Under the pieces are notes generated by a model. That model was not told the DNA's origin. It made no database searches and saw only the letters and a list, made by a program, of their open reading frames with translations. A DNA stretch of 64,000 nt, from the NCBI RefSeq assembly GCF_900156675.1, contig NZ_FTOH01000003.1:372001-436000 (forward strand), given 5' to 3'. Positions 53,432 to 63,215 of this stretch are shown here, one piece after another. The stretch is from Thalassolituus maritimus. GTDB taxonomy: Bacteria > Pseudomonadota > Gammaproteobacteria > Pseudomonadales > Oceanobacteraceae. The translations under genes and the position numbers were made by a program. Every line of letters starts with the position of its first letter. Positions within the stretch are counted from its first letter, which is position 1.

Positions 53432-54571
53432 TTACCAAAAACACTCTTCTGCAGCAATGCTGACCGCTTGCTGCAGACGATCGAGAGGCGTGTGGAAATG
53501 TGGAGAAAAGCGGATGCCTCCACCGCGGTGCATGCAGATAACCCCCTTACTCATTAATGCTTGCCACACTTCTTTAGGTGATCGTCCGTTCGTCCCGAAT
53601 GTCACAATTCCAGAGCGCCCTCTGCTGTGAGCTGGTGTGATGATTTCAGCTCCAGCATCAGATAACAGACCACATAACGAATTCGCCTTGCTCAGAATGG
53701 CTGCCTCAACGTTTTCTATGCCTGTGTTCAGAAGAAGATTGGTGCTCGCATGGAGTGCATGTGCAGCCAGAAGGTTGGGACTCCCGCACTCAAAGCGCAT
53801 TGCTGTATCCGCGACCTCCCAGCTGCTCTGGCTGTAATCACCGGCTTGTTTGATCATGTGCCAGCCATACTCATTGAGGGACAGATCGTTCATTCGCTCT
53901 TCCCGGACATAGAAAAAGCCTAGCCCTTCAGGGCCCAGCAGCCATTTGTGACCATCTGCCATGGCAAAGTCGCACTGTATTTCTTCGACATCAAACATGA
54001 GGGCGCCGACGGCCTGGATCGCATCGACACAGAACAGAACTCCTGCTGCTTTGCAGGCCTCGCCAATTTTCGCGAGATTTACCCGGGTTCCTGTGGCGTA
54101 CTGCACGGCTGAGATCGACACCAGACGGGGTGTTTCGGATATGGCCTGAAGCAGTTCTGCTTCGGGGTTCTCACCTGCGAGGGAGACCTTGCGGACAGTC
54201 ACCCCCTGATTCTTGAGGGACTCCCAGACAATGGAGTTCGATGGGAACTCTTCATCGGAAATAACAACCGTATCGCCCGGACGCCAGTCGATGCCGTAAG
54301 CGACAAACGACAGGGCCTCGGAAGTATTCTTCACCAGGGCTACAGAGTCGACAGGCGCATTAATAAGCCTGGCCAGATTTGAACGGAGTTGTTTTTCTAT
54401 CTCCAGCCAGTGTGGATAGTCGGCGGCTCCCTTGGCGACGTTTTCTTCAGCAAACCGGGCAACGGCTTTACTTGCTGATGTTGGCCACGGAGCGACAGCA
54501 GCATGATTCAGGTACATGCATTGTTCATTGACCGGAAACTCCTGTTCCAGAGCTGAATTCAACTGATCCAT
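53432..54571 (-). CDS. Class V aminotransferase-fold PLP enzyme (cysteine desulfurase-like)
   Basis: 379 residues. PLP fold type I, class V family: MYLNHAAVAPWP, LVKNTSEALSFVAYGIDW, ISAVQYATGTRVNLAKIG, DAIQAVGALMFDV and FAMADGHKWLLGPEG with the PLP Lys. Such proteins include cysteine desulfurases, isopenicillin-N epimerase-like and kynureninase-like enzymes; no substrate can be assigned. It is transcribed away from the M16 protease, 27 bp apart. Confidence 0.85.
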   Translation of the reverse strand: MDQLNSALEQEFPVNEQCMYLNHAAVAPWPTSASKAVARFAEENVAKGAADYPHWLEIEKQLRSNLARLINAPVDSVALVKNTSEALSFVAYGIDWRPGDTVVISDEEFPSNSIVWESLKNQGVTVRKVSLAGENPEAELLQAISETPRLVSISAVQYATGTRVNLAKIGEACKAAGVLFCVDAIQAVGALMFDVEEIQCDFAMADGHKWLLGPEGLGFFYVREERMNDLSLNEYGWHMIKQAGDYSQSSWEVADTAMRFECGSPNLLAAHALHASTNLLLNTGIENVEAAILSKANSLCGLLSDAGAEIITPAHSRGRSGIVTFGTNGRSPKEVWQALMSKGVICMHRGGGIRFSPHFHTPLDRLQQAVSIAAEECFW

Positions 54572-54598
54572 TTTAGTGGGTCCTTATCTGCTGTTAAG

Positions 54599-57541
54599 AT
54601 GATGGCTGTTCTCAGGGATCATGCTATCGACATGTCAGACACTATGCAGCACTCTTCGTTTAAAAAAGTATCATCTACGCCAGTCGACTCTCTAAATATC
54701 GTTATTGAGCACTATGAACACATAAAGACGGGCGCCCCGCATTACCATATCCGTAGCGAGCATGAAGAAAAAGCCTTCCTGCTGGCCGTCAGAACCATGC
54801 CTCACGACTCGACCGGTGTGGCGCATATTCTTGAACATACCGCGCTTTGCGGTAGTGAGAAGTTCCCGGTCCGTGATCCGTTCTTTATGATGACCCGCCG
54901 GTCGCTGAATACTTTTATGAATGCGATGACCAGTAGTGACTGGACCGCATATCCCTTCGCTTCGCAGAATGATAAAGACTTTCTGAATCTGCTGGACGTT
55001 TATCTCGACGCTGTCTTCTTTGCCAATCTTGATGAATTGGATTTTGCGCAGGAAGGTCACCGGATTGAACTTGCCGATAAAGATGACCCTGGCTCAGCAC
55101 TTGAATACAAAGGTGTTGTTTTCAATGAAATGAAAGGCGCCATGTCATCGCCCGTATCCCAGCTTTGGCAGGGGATCAGTGGCGAACTATTCCCGACAAC
55201 GACCTACCATTACAACAGCGGCGGTGAGCCGGAGAATATTCTCGACCTGTCGTACCAGGAATTGCTTGATTTCTATCGCAGTCATTACCACCCAACGAAC
55301 GCCATCATCATGACATTCGGGGATATGGATGTGGCAGATATTCAGTCCCGGATGGATCAGCAGGCATTGAGCCGCTTTGATAAACAGGACAGGCAATTGC
55401 GGGTTGATCCTGAACAGCGTTTTTCAGAGCCTCAACATAAAGAAGCGTTCTACGGCGTTGACTCGGATGACCTGAGTGCAAAAACCCACCACGTCATTGG
55501 TTGGCTGTTGGGTGATTCTATTGATCTCGATGCCCAGCTTGAGGCTAACCTGCTGAGTCAGGTGCTGCTTGATAACAGTGCCTCTCCGTTGCGTCGGGCT
55601 CTTGAGGAGAGTGATCTTGGTACGACACCTTCACCTCTCTGCGGTCTGGAAGATTCTAACCGCGAAATGTCGTTCATGTGTGGACTTGAGGGTAGTGAGC
55701 CGGAGCACGCTGAGGCGGTTGAAGCCTTGATCCTGAATACCCTCGAGAAAGTTGCCGAAGAGGGCGTCCCTGTCGAAATGGTTGAAGCAGCTCTGCATCA
55801 GCTCGAGCTTCATCAACGCGAGATAGGAGGGGACCATTACCCTTATGGGTTGCAATTGATCCTGACCGCACTGCCTGCCGCAACGCACTATGGTGATCCT
55901 GTTGCATTACTCAACCTTGATCCGGCACTCGAACGTTTACGTGCGAAGGCATCGTCGCCAGACTTCATATCAGACGCCGTCAGACAGCTGCTGCTTACCA
56001 ATACCCACCGTGTCCGCTATACCCTTAAGCCTTCCAGTACCTTGAATGCCGAAAAGGCGGACAAAGAAAAAGCTCGCCTGGAGAGTGCACGTGCGAACAT
56101 GTCAGATGCCGATATCCAGGCATTGAAGGATAAGGCAGAGGCACTGGAAACCAGGCAGGCGCAGGAAGATGACCCCGACATTCTGCCGAAAGTCGGCCTT
56201 GAGGATATCCGCCCTGAGCTGACATACGTTGCGCCTACCGCTGAGCGATCTGGTCACATCGAGACTACAGAGTATGTCACCGGCACAAATGGAATTATCT
56301 ATCAGCAGGCAATGCTTAATCTGCCTCCAATGACCGGTGAGCAAATGACCTGGTTACCTTTCTATACTCAGGCATGGACAGAGGTCGGAGCAGGCGGGAA
56401 TTCGTACCTGACTCAGCAGCAACGCCAGACAGAGGTGTTGGGTTCTCTGACGTCATACGCGTCAGTAAAAGGCGATGTCGAAGACTGCAATCATCTCTCG
56501 GGTTACCTGGTGATGACAGGTAAGGCATTGGGAAATCGCGCGGAGCCTTTCTCCGACATGCTCCGTGAGACCTGGAAAAGTGCAGACTTCAGCGAAGAGG
56601 GTCGCCTGAAAGATCTGTTAAATCAGGCTCGTGCTCGTAAAGAGCAAGGCATAACGGGCAGTGGTCATGCTCTTGCTATGTCTGCTGCTGCCGCGCCGAT
56701 TAATCGCACGGCTGACCTGATGAATATGCTCGGAGGGCTTCCGCAGGCTAAGCGTCTGAAAGAAAGGACGGAACGCCTGTCTGGGGATGGCGCAGGCTTC
56801 GTTTCTGAGGCCCTCAAAGATATCAATTCGCTGATCAGTAAAGGTCCAGATTCACTTCTTCTGGTGCATGATGAACAAAATGCTGCAGCGCATATTGCAG
56901 CAGCCTGCAAAGACTGGGATAATGCGAATCATTATCGAAAAGATTGCATTGATTGGGATCTGTTTACAGTGGCCAGCTACTGGATGGTCGACTCGCAGGT
57001 TAACTTCTGCGCCTGGGCTATTCCAACCGTAACGCTCGACCACCCTGATGCAGCAGCACTCGCCGTTCTTGGAGGTGTACTTCGTAACGGTTACCTTCAT
57101 ACCGCGATACGGGAGAAGGGGGGAGCTTATGGCGCAGGCGCGTCGCAGGATTCTTCATTAGGGTGCTTCAAATTCTTCACCTATCGCGATCCTCGTACCG
57201 AAGGTAGTTTTGATGACTTCGCGAAATCACTGACCTGGGTATCAGGGCGTACCAATGGCGACGATCTTATTGAACAGTCAGTGTTGGGGATCATTGGCAG
57301 CCTTGATCGACCGGGTTCGCCAGCGGGCGAAGCCAAGCAAGCTTTTCATATGGACAAATCTGGACGTACACAAGCTGTCAGGCAGCTGTTCCGGGATCGC
57401 CTGTTAAAGGTTGCCTGGACAGATATTCTGCAAGTGACAGAAAAGTATCTGGTCGGTCAGGATGGTTATAAAGCTGTCGTTGCACCGCGAGGAACTGCAG
57501 ACATAGCAAGCAAACTCGGACTGACAATAGGAGAGTACTGA
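54599..57541 (+). CDS. M16C family zinc metalloprotease (presequence protease-like)
   Basis: 980 residues, the size of M16C single-chain proteases such as PreP. The inverted zinc motif HILEH (His76, Glu79, His80 from this start) lies in GVAHILEHTALCGSEKFP; the distal Glu is in YKGVVFNEMKGAM. Two halves form a closed chamber that digests unfolded peptides. An ATG at 54632 could be the true start. No signal peptide. It is directly followed by the DUF3450/TonB2 genes, with one base between its stop and the GTG. Confidence 0.92.
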   Translation: MMAVLRDHAIDMSDTMQHSSFKKVSSTPVDSLNIVIEHYEHIKTGAPHYHIRSEHEEKAFLLAVRTMPHDSTGVAHILEHTALCGSEKFPVRDPFFMMTRRSLNTFMNAMTSSDWTAYPFASQNDKDFLNLLDVYLDAVFFANLDELDFAQEGHRIELADKDDPGSALEYKGVVFNEMKGAMSSPVSQLWQGISGELFPTTTYHYNSGGEPENILDLSYQELLDFYRSHYHPTNAIIMTFGDMDVADIQSRMDQQALSRFDKQDRQLRVDPEQRFSEPQHKEAFYGVDSDDLSAKTHHVIGWLLGDSIDLDAQLEANLLSQVLLDNSASPLRRALEESDLGTTPSPLCGLEDSNREMSFMCGLEGSEPEHAEAVEALILNTLEKVAEEGVPVEMVEAALHQLELHQREIGGDHYPYGLQLILTALPAATHYGDPVALLNLDPALERLRAKASSPDFISDAVRQLLLTNTHRVRYTLKPSSTLNAEKADKEKARLESARANMSDADIQALKDKAEALETRQAQEDDPDILPKVGLEDIRPELTYVAPTAERSGHIETTEYVTGTNGIIYQQAMLNLPPMTGEQMTWLPFYTQAWTEVGAGGNSYLTQQQRQTEVLGSLTSYASVKGDVEDCNHLSGYLVMTGKALGNRAEPFSDMLRETWKSADFSEEGRLKDLLNQARARKEQGITGSGHALAMSAAAAPINRTADLMNMLGGLPQAKRLKERTERLSGDGAGFVSEALKDINSLISKGPDSLLLVHDEQNAAAHIAAACKDWDNANHYRKDCIDWDLFTVASYWMVDSQVNFCAWAIPTVTLDHPDAAALAVLGGVLRNGYLHTAIREKGGAYGAGASQDSSLGCFKFFTYRDPRTEGSFDDFAKSLTWVSGRTNGDDLIEQSVLGIIGSLDRPGSPAGEAKQAFHMDKSGRTQAVRQLFRDRLLKVAWTDILQVTEKYLVGQDGYKAVVAPRGTADIASKLGLTIGEY

Positions 57542-58312
57542 GTGAACCGATTTACGTTACCACTGGCGGCGAGCATATTGATGTTCCCGCTGGCGGTAGG
57601 CGCCGATACAGACTCGGCGTCTAAAATGGTGCTGAAAACAGACGAAAACAGTGCAGCGGTACAGCGAAAGATTAACGCACTGGATGATTCGACCCGGGAT
57701 AAGCTCGAAGAGACCCGGCAGCTTCTCGCCCGAGCAGAACAGCTGGCGCTCTACAATAGTCAGATGGAAGCTATCATCGCTAATCAGGAAGAAGAGAAAT
57801 TAAGCCTTGATCAGCAGATTGAGGATATCAACGATACCGAGCAGGGTATTCTGCCGCTAATGCAGCTGATGCTGTCACAACTCGAAGCCGACATTAATAC
57901 AGGCCTTCCATTTCTCAAAGAAGAACGAGCGGTACGTTTAGCCAAGCTGAAAGCGTCTCTTGGTCGGGCTGATGTCACTGTTTCTGAGAAATTCAGACGA
58001 GTGCTCGAAGCGCTCCAGATTGAAGTTGATTATGGCCGCACATTAGAGCGTTATCGCGAGAATGAAGACGGCAGAGCTTTCGACTACCTGAGAATAGGCA
58101 ACGTTGCTCTCTATCGTCGTTCGCTTGATGCAGGCGAGTCCTGGATGTGGGTAGACGGCGCGTGGCGGTCGCTTTCTGATGACCTGGCCCAGCCTCTTGA
58201 ACGCGCTTCCCGTGTTGCGGAACAAAGTGTCGCTCCTCAGTTGATCGTAGTGCCTATGTCCACACCAGAAAATTCAAGTTCAGATATAACCAGTTTAAAA
58301 GGGGGTGAGTAA
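57542..58312 (+). CDS. DUF3450 periplasmic coiled-coil protein
   Basis: 256 residues from a GTG directly after the protease stop. Signal peptide (LPLAASILMFPLAVGA) then a long helical stretch (about 40-115) and the DUF3450 C-terminal part (YRRSLDAGESWMWVDGAW). In Vibrio TonB2-type clusters the same gene precedes the TtpC-like ExbB. Role: likely a periplasmic partner of the extended ExbB that follows. Confidence 0.88.
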   Translation: MNRFTLPLAASILMFPLAVGADTDSASKMVLKTDENSAAVQRKINALDDSTRDKLEETRQLLARAEQLALYNSQMEAIIANQEEEKLSLDQQIEDINDTEQGILPLMQLMLSQLEADINTGLPFLKEERAVRLAKLKASLGRADVTVSEKFRRVLEALQIEVDYGRTLERYRENEDGRAFDYLRIGNVALYRRSLDAGESWMWVDGAWRSLSDDLAQPLERASRVAEQSVAPQLIVVPMSTPENSSSDITSLKGGE

Positions 58313-59631
58313 TGAGATTTATTACGACCCTCATCTTTGCTTGCATGGCCCAGATTGCGTTTGCCAATACACTTATCGAAAGTGCAGAGCAGTTCAGTAA
58401 ATACGAGCGTAATTTCGACTCAGCTCGCCTGGCAGCCTTCAAGCAGGATCTTAGTGCTCAGGAACAGGCCCTTGAGCAAGCCCGTGCCTCGCTGGCTGCT
58501 GAAGAGAAGCGAGCAGAAGAGCTGCGTGAACAATTCTCTGATAATGAAGAAATTCTGACGGAGAAAACCGAAGCTCTGCGTATTCGCACCGGTAGTCTTG
58601 GTGAAATGTTTGGTGTGGTGCGCCAGGTTGCCGGTGACTTGAGAACGGTCACCTCAAGCAGTATTACCCGCATTGACGGAACCGACACGCCCGCAGACCT
58701 TGATGCGCTGGCGGAGTCAAAAGCCTTGCCTGATCTTGGCAAAATTAAGGCACTCTGGCAGACCTTGCGTCAGGAAGCTTCTCTGAGCAGCGAAGTTGCT
58801 CAAATCTCAGCACCCGTCGTTCAGGCGGATGGATCTACAGCAGACGAGCAATCGGTACGCATAGGTGCGTTTACAGTCGTTGGAACCAGTAATGGCGGCC
58901 AATACCTGATTGCAGATGAGCAACTGGGCGCCTTGCGACCACCATATCGCCAACCCGGTGAGGCATCACTGTTAAATGGCTGGTTGGGCAGCAGTGGCGT
59001 CGCGCTTGTCGGTATTGACCCTTCCCGTGGTGCTCTCCTGAATATCGAGGCAGCCACTCCCTCTATCGTTGAACGAATCCAACAGGGAGGCACGATTGGC
59101 TACATCATTATTGCTCTCGGTGTTATTGGTCTGCTGATTGCCCTATGGCGCCTGTTTGCACTCCTGCAGATCAGCGCGGGTATGCGCCGTCAGCTCAGCG
59201 ACAAGCTGGCCGCGAAAGATGATAACGCCCTGGGGCGCGTAATGATTGCATCTCTCGGTGACCGCACTGATGCTGAACTGCTCGAAGCAAGGCTTGATGA
59301 GGCTGTTTTGCGTGAGCTACCCGCAATTGAACGCGGTCAGTCGATCATTAAGTTGCTTGCTGGTATTGCGCCTCTTATGGGGCTGCTTGGTACCGTTACT
59401 GGCATGATTGCGACTTTCCAGGCGATCACAGCGTTTGGTTCAGGTGATGCAAAATTGATGGCTGCAGGTATCTCGCAAGCGCTGATTACGACGGTGCTGG
59501 GTCTGGTTGTTGCTGTTCCGCTGCTGCTGCTTCATAGCTGGGTAGCCTCACGTAGTCGCGAACTGGTGCATATCCTTGATGAGCAGTCAGCAGGCATTAT
59601 TGCTGAAGCGCAGGAGTCGTCGCGCAAATGA
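58312..59631 (+). CDS. TtpC-like ExbB/TolQ protein with periplasmic coiled-coil domain
   Basis: 439 residues. Signal peptide, a coiled-coil (about 40-90), a periplasmic domain with VGTSNGGQYLIADE, then the ExbB part: IGYIIIALGVIGLLIALWRL, APLMGLLGTVTGMIATFQAIT, ALITTVLGLVVAVPLLLLHSW. The length and layout fit TtpC of Vibrio, needed for TonB2-driven iron uptake. Overlaps the upstream stop (1 bp) and the next start (4 bp). Confidence 0.9.
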   Translation: MRFITTLIFACMAQIAFANTLIESAEQFSKYERNFDSARLAAFKQDLSAQEQALEQARASLAAEEKRAEELREQFSDNEEILTEKTEALRIRTGSLGEMFGVVRQVAGDLRTVTSSSITRIDGTDTPADLDALAESKALPDLGKIKALWQTLRQEASLSSEVAQISAPVVQADGSTADEQSVRIGAFTVVGTSNGGQYLIADEQLGALRPPYRQPGEASLLNGWLGSSGVALVGIDPSRGALLNIEAATPSIVERIQQGGTIGYIIIALGVIGLLIALWRLFALLQISAGMRRQLSDKLAAKDDNALGRVMIASLGDRTDAELLEARLDEAVLRELPAIERGQSIIKLLAGIAPLMGLLGTVTGMIATFQAITAFGSGDAKLMAAGISQALITTVLGLVVAVPLLLLHSWVASRSRELVHILDEQSAGIIAEAQESSRK

Positions 59632-60143
59632 TCTGGCTAACGGATTTTTTTGAGCGTGGCGGCCCCGTCCTTTATGCCGTGCTACTGACCGCGGTGTTTC
59701 TCTGGGCGTTGATCTGTCTGCGACTCTGGTTCTTCTACATAGAACGCAAGCGATTCTTCGAGAAAATCTCAGGGGACTGGCGCACACGTTCGGATCGGAC
59801 GAGCCGGAATGCGCGTTATATCCGCAAGGCCTGGATTGGGCGTTTTTATCTTGAAGCCACCCGCACCATGCCATTGCTCGGCACCCTGATCGCGATCTGC
59901 CCGCTGCTTGGTCTGTTGGGAACTGTTACCGGCATGATTCAGGTGTTTGATGTCCTTTCCGCTACGGGCACGGGTAACGCGCGGGCGATGGCCTCAGGGA
60001 TAGCTCAGGCGACGCTGCCAACCATGGCTGGACTGGTCGTTGCGTTATCTGGTTTGTATTTCCGTAGTCGTTTCCAGCGATTAGCTGAGCGTAGCCAGCA
60101 AGAACTGGCAGATCGACTGCCGTTGAGTGAGGAGTTGGCCTGA
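59628..60143 (+). CDS. exbB: ExbB-family proton channel protein (TonB2 type)
   Basis: 171 residues, short ExbB2 form: helix at about 12-34, then LLGTLIAICPLLGLLGTVTGM and ATLPTMAGLVVALSGLYF. It forms the pentameric inner-membrane channel of the TonB complex. It overlaps the TtpC-like gene by four bases and exbD by one. The two ExbB-like proteins of this cluster probably act together. Confidence 0.9.
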   Translation: MIWLTDFFERGGPVLYAVLLTAVFLWALICLRLWFFYIERKRFFEKISGDWRTRSDRTSRNARYIRKAWIGRFYLEATRTMPLLGTLIAICPLLGLLGTVTGMIQVFDVLSATGTGNARAMASGIAQATLPTMAGLVVALSGLYFRSRFQRLAERSQQELADRLPLSEELA

Positions 60144-60544
60144 TGGCTCGCAGACACGTTGCCTCAGAAGGGCAGGAAGGTGATATCGACATTACTCCGA
60201 TGTTGGATATCGTATTTATCATGCTGATCTTTTTCATCGTGACCACCTCTTTCGTGAAAGAAAGCGGCGTTACGGTGAGCCGTCCGACTGCCAGTACCGC
60301 TGAAAGCAAACAGGGCAGTAACATCCTTATTGCGATTCGTGCGAACGGTGAAATCTGGATCGATAAACGCTCTGTCGATCTCCGCGCTGTGCGCGCCAAC
60401 ACAGAGCGCCTCAAAGCAGAGAGCCCTGAAGGCGCAGTTGTTATACAGGCAGATGAGTTCGCGCCGACAGGCATACTCGTAAAAGTGATGGATCAGGTGC
60501 GTCTCGCTGGCGTTACGGATATCTCGGTAGCAGCAACAGAATGA
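60143..60544 (+). CDS. exbD: ExbD-family protein (TonB2 type)
   Basis: 133 residues. Membrane helix DITPMLDIVFIMLIFFIVTT with the proton-binding Asp22, then the periplasmic domain ending ADEFAPTGILVKVMDQVRLAGV. Works inside the ExbB pentamer and powers TonB. It differs from the Asn-bearing copy at 1673-2182. Overlaps tonB by four bases. Confidence 0.93.
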   Translation: MARRHVASEGQEGDIDITPMLDIVFIMLIFFIVTTSFVKESGVTVSRPTASTAESKQGSNILIAIRANGEIWIDKRSVDLRAVRANTERLKAESPEGAVVIQADEFAPTGILVKVMDQVRLAGVTDISVAATE

Positions 60545-61161
60545 TGTCGATTAAACCTCTGATCGCTGCTTTCGGCGGCGTATCTGTCGCGGTACTCCTG
60601 TTTCTGGGTATGGCCGCCATGGTCGCGCCGCCAGATGATTTTTCGCTGAATCGTGAAGAGCCTGTTCTGGTCGACTTCTCAAGTCGGCGTCAGGATTCGG
60701 CCTCCGAAACGCGCTCGCGTAAAAAGCCGCCACCACCGCCTGAAGCGCCGGTGACTCCGCAGTCGAATACTCAGGATCAGACACCTGCGCCTGTGACCGC
60801 ACCGGCATTGAGCCTGAGTCCGCTCAGTACTGATCTGAGTGTCGGCGATCTTGTGTCGTCATCAGGCTTGCTGGATGGTGTATCGGTTGCCGACGCAGAG
60901 GTCGCGCCTCTTGTTCGACCGCCCGCGGTTTATCCGGCCAGAGCTAAAATGAGGAACATTGAAGGCAGCGTGACAGCGAGACTGACGATCAGGCCGGACG
61001 GTACTGTGAGTGATGTAGAAATTATTCAGGCTGAACCTCAGGGTGTTTTTGAAAGAGAAGCTATGAGAGCCATGTATCGTTATCGTTTCTCGCCCAAAAT
61101 GGTTAACGGAGAAGCGGTGACACAAACTGCGACCCAGATGCTGGAGTTTTCACTGCAATGA
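60541..61161 (+). CDS. tonB: TonB-family energy transducer (TonB2 type)
   Basis: 206 residues. N-terminal membrane helix (about 8-28), a Pro-rich part shorter than usual (KKPPPPPEAPVTPQ) and a TonB C-terminal domain: VYPARAKMRNIEGSVTARLTI, RPDGTVSDVEI, YRYRFSPKMVNGEAV. It transfers energy to outer-membrane receptors. None of the receptors is in the window. Confidence 0.92.
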   Translation: MMSIKPLIAAFGGVSVAVLLFLGMAAMVAPPDDFSLNREEPVLVDFSSRRQDSASETRSRKKPPPPPEAPVTPQSNTQDQTPAPVTAPALSLSPLSTDLSVGDLVSSSGLLDGVSVADAEVAPLVRPPAVYPARAKMRNIEGSVTARLTIRPDGTVSDVEIIQAEPQGVFEREAMRAMYRYRFSPKMVNGEAVTQTATQMLEFSLQ

Positions 61162-62366
61162 GCCGCTTTATTTATATTCTGTTTGCCGTGTGCCTGTTCT
61201 GTTCGGGGCTGACTGTTCAGGCCTCGACTTTGTCTGAAAGGCAGTACCGTTTGCTTGAAAAAGCCCAGGAGTTGGTTGCAGAAGAGTCGTATCAGGAGGC
61301 GCTGACAGAAACTCAGGATGCTGTCGATGATTGGGATCCGGGTCTGGGGCTAGTCCTGATTCTTCAGCTTCGTGGCCAGGTTTATCAGCTCCTTGATCAG
61401 ACTGAAGATACACTTAAATCTTATGAGCGAGCGTTATCCTTAGAGGTGCTGGAGGGCACCAGGCGGTCTGCACTCGCAGCTGCAATTGCCCAACTGTACC
61501 TGATCGACAGTCAGCCAGAGAAAGCGCGTGAAGTACTGGTGCCTGCGCTTGAAGCTCCAGCCGGTGAAGGTCTGAAGCACGCAGCGCAGGCCTATGTCAT
61601 CGTCGCCATCTCCTATCAGACACAGGAACGCTGGAAGGATTCTCTGCCTTGGCTGGTTCAGGCCGAAGCGTACGCGACATCCATTCCCGAGAACTGGCTG
61701 GCAATGCGAGCTGCGGCTGAATTCCAGATCAGTGATTTCGCGGCAGCAGAAGTTACCATGAAGCGGCTCGTCGAGCGTGCACCTGATAAAAGGAATTACT
61801 GGGTTCAGCTGGCAGCAGCACAGCAGTTTCAGGAAAAACAGGCTCAGCAGTTGGCTACTCTGGAGATCGCCCATCAGCGAGGTCTGATTGCAGGGAGTAG
61901 TGAAGAGCTGCTGATGATTCAGCTGCAGGCTGCGCAGGATATGCCGGCTAGGGCTGCGCGCAACCTCGAACAACGGATTTCAGAATTGAGTTCAGTCGAG
62001 GGCAATTCTGAAGAAGAAAACCTGGACGATGAGCGCCGTCTGTTGAGTGCTTACCAGAGGCAAGCCCGGGATCTTGCTCTAGCAGCTGAAACTATGGTTT
62101 CAAACGATTCGTCATCTGTTAATGAGGCCATTCAATTGGCAATGATGGATGGCAATTGCGATCTGGTTCAGGAATTGTCCAGGTCGCATGTCCGGAAGCT
62201 TGAAGGCTTAACGATGATCTCTGTAGCTCAGTGCTCTCTGAATGATCGTGACACAGCGAGTGCAAGGGAGTGGTTTCAGAGAGCTAGTGAAAAGTCCGAC
62301 AGTGCGGTGATTGCCTCTCAATGGCTGACATATTTATCGGATCTGCAAAAGGCGGGATTAAGGTAG
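61158..62366 (+). CDS. TPR-repeat periplasmic protein of the TonB2 cluster
   Basis: 402 residues. Signal peptide (LFAVCLFCSGLTVQA), then helical TPR-like repeats along the whole protein (QEALTETQDAVDDWDP, DTLKSYERALSLEVLEG, KDSLPWLVQAEAYA, ASAREWFQRASEKSDS). In Vibrio and Marinobacter a similar TPR gene closes the TonB2 operon. No clear terminator follows before the convergent xthA. Confidence 0.85.
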   Translation: MSRFIYILFAVCLFCSGLTVQASTLSERQYRLLEKAQELVAEESYQEALTETQDAVDDWDPGLGLVLILQLRGQVYQLLDQTEDTLKSYERALSLEVLEGTRRSALAAAIAQLYLIDSQPEKAREVLVPALEAPAGEGLKHAAQAYVIVAISYQTQERWKDSLPWLVQAEAYATSIPENWLAMRAAAEFQISDFAAAEVTMKRLVERAPDKRNYWVQLAAAQQFQEKQAQQLATLEIAHQRGLIAGSSEELLMIQLQAAQDMPARAARNLEQRISELSSVEGNSEEENLDDERRLLSAYQRQARDLALAAETMVSNDSSSVNEAIQLAMMDGNCDLVQELSRSHVRKLEGLTMISVAQCSLNDRDTASAREWFQRASEKSDSAVIASQWLTYLSDLQKAGLR

Positions 62367-62402
62367 GTTACTACCTTAATCTCAGCACCTATTCGCAGAA
62401 AA

Positions 62403-63215
62403 CTATGCGAACGTAGCCCAGATAGGGGCGTGATCCGATGGCTTTTCTGTGCCCCGTATGTCGTAAGACACACCCGCATCGATGCAGCGTTCATAGAGAG
62501 ATGGTGTTACCAGGATATGATCAATTCTCAGGCCGCGCTTTGGCTCGTCATCGAATCCCTTTGAGCGATAATCGAACCAGCTGAAAGTGTTGTGATCAGT
62601 CGGGTGGATCTTGCGATGCGCGTCCCGAACGCCCCAGCTAAGCAACGTCTCGTACCACTCCCGCTCTTCAGGCTGAAAGCTGCACTTGCCGGACTTCAGC
62701 CAGCGCTTACGGTTAGGCTCGCCAATACCGATATCAGTGTCTTCAGGTGAGATATTCATGTCACCCATAATCAGGACATTATCGCTGGTCGTGAAATTTT
62801 CATTCAGGTAGCGCATCAGATCTGCATAGAACTTACGTTTTGCCGGAAACTTTGTTTCGTGATGGATGCTTTCGCCCTGTGGGAAGTAGCCATTAATCAC
62901 GTGCCAGAGTTCGCCGTCGATGCGGTATGCCGCATGAATCAATCGTTTCTGAGCTTCGTCGTCGTCCCATGGCCAGCCTTTCTGAACGGACTCCGGAGCA
63001 TTGAGGCTGAGGAGGGCAACGCCGTAATGACTCTTCTGACCAAAGAATTCAACGTGATAACCGATTTCCTGAACAACATCGATTGGAAACTGCTCGTCGT
63101 GTACTTTCGTTTCCTGTAAGCCAATGATGTCGGGCGCTAGCTGATCGCGGATGGCTTCGAGTTGATGTGGGCGTGCGCGAACCGCGTTGATGTTAAAACT
63201 CACGACCTTAGGCAT
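62403..63215 (-). CDS. xthA: Exodeoxyribonuclease III
   Basis: 270 residues from ATG 63215 ([19 protein letters not shown]), preceded by AAGGAG; an upstream start would enter thiI further. Motifs: [40 protein letters not shown] and [10 protein letters not shown], the EEP nuclease core. It cuts apurinic sites and trims 3' ends in base-excision repair. Overlaps the 3' end of thiI by 8 bp. Confidence 0.95.
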   Translation of the reverse strand: MPKVVSFNINAVRARPHQLEAIRDQLAPDIIGLQETKVHDEQFPIDVVQEIGYHVEFFGQKSHYGVALLSLNAPESVQKGWPWDDDEAQKRLIHAAYRIDGELWHVINGYFPQGESIHHETKFPAKRKFYADLMRYLNENFTTSDNVLIMGDMNISPEDTDIGIGEPNRKRWLKSGKCSFQPEEREWYETLLSWGVRDAHRKIHPTDHNTFSWFDYRSKGFDDEPKRGLRIDHILVTPSLYERCIDAGVSYDIRGTEKPSDHAPIWATFA

